Source of the DNA: Anarhynchus alexandrinus
Taxonomy: Eukaryota > Chordata > Aves > Charadriiformes > Charadriidae
Assembly: GCA_008711295.1 (NCBI GenBank)
Contig: VUYV01000054.1
Coordinates: forward strand, 398,781 to 462,780
Direction of reading: 5' to 3'
Length of the DNA: 64,000 nucleotides
The notes beneath the pieces are model-generated. The model had not been told where the DNA came from, did not search any database, and saw only the letters and a program-made list of their open reading frames with translations. A program made the translations under genes and the position numbers. This document shows positions 63,901-64,000 of this stretch, one piece after another. Numbering within the stretch: position 1 is the stretch's first letter; each line of letters opens with the position of its first letter.

Positions 63901-64000
63901 TACTCTACCCTCTCAGTTCAATACTATCCCATTAGAAGACTGTAGCAGTGAAGTGTACTTAACTTGCAGTCAAACTGTTGGTTCCTGCATAGACAGATGT
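57911..64000. other. Gene-free AT-rich DNA to the window end
   Basis: Six kilobases without an assignable gene or well-preserved transposon. Small structures are AT-rich alternating stretches at 59980-60045 and a perfect 13-bp inverted repeat with a 5-base loop at 60683-60713. A stretch at about 62540-62660 has conserved-looking composition (including TTTTAAATTAATTTCG). All open frames are 60-76 codons with AT-biased translations. Confidence 0.4.

Noticed and set aside
1..64000. tRNA, rRNA, snRNA, CRISPR arrays, LTR retroviruses
   Set aside because: I looked for their hallmark sequences and saw none; a profile search could still reveal very degraded copies.

Overview
The window looks like AT-rich, gene-poor DNA from a bird, probably intergenic or deep intronic sequence of a large chromosome. 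The main evidence is repeat content. There are many CR1 LINE fragments on both strands, and four of them keep the avian CR1 3' tail with its ATTCTATG-type repeat and the conserved block just before it. I saw no mammalian L1 or Alu, no bacterial operons, no CRISPR array and no phage genes. The sequence type of the youngest CR1 suggests a neoavian bird, but that is an inference.

The only long coding frame is part of a transposon. A 5'-truncated CR1 at about 39096-40149 (+) carries about 320 intact codons of reverse transcriptase, including PQGSVLGP and FADD, and has its own 3' UTR and tail. Two further CR1 copies lie on the + strand (51299-51793, with an internal deletion, and 53766-53930). Three older ones lie on the - strand (7280-7354, 18288-18432, 57577-57910). 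More decayed CR1/L3-class relics lie at 803-1300, 38866-38932, 40945-41620, 43785-44930 and 46925-47795. Palindromic MITE-like relics of the amniote type occur at 25425-25500, 28716-28785, 36909-36950, 40836-40925 and, best preserved, 56851-56960, which can fold into a long hairpin.

No host gene can be assigned with confidence. The best candidate is a possible last coding exon on the - strand at 12396-12522, followed by about 3.3 kb that could be its 3' UTR (down to about 9.06 kb). I do not recognise the protein, so this is tentative. Some stretches (around 46.1, 48.1-48.3, 48.9-49.2, 55.4-55.6 and 62.5-62.7 kb) look like conserved non-coding regulatory DNA in composition and motifs, but this cannot be tested without an alignment.

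Smaller structures include a 36-bp unit repeated three times at 45705-45812 and GT and TA microsatellites at 11.04 and 12.0 kb. G- or C-run clusters able to form quadruplexes lie at 8.06, 10.37, 14.94, 20.1, 42.45 and 54.25 kb. A single N at 23810 sits between two near-identical segments and is probably an assembly artefact. I found no convincing new biological system here.
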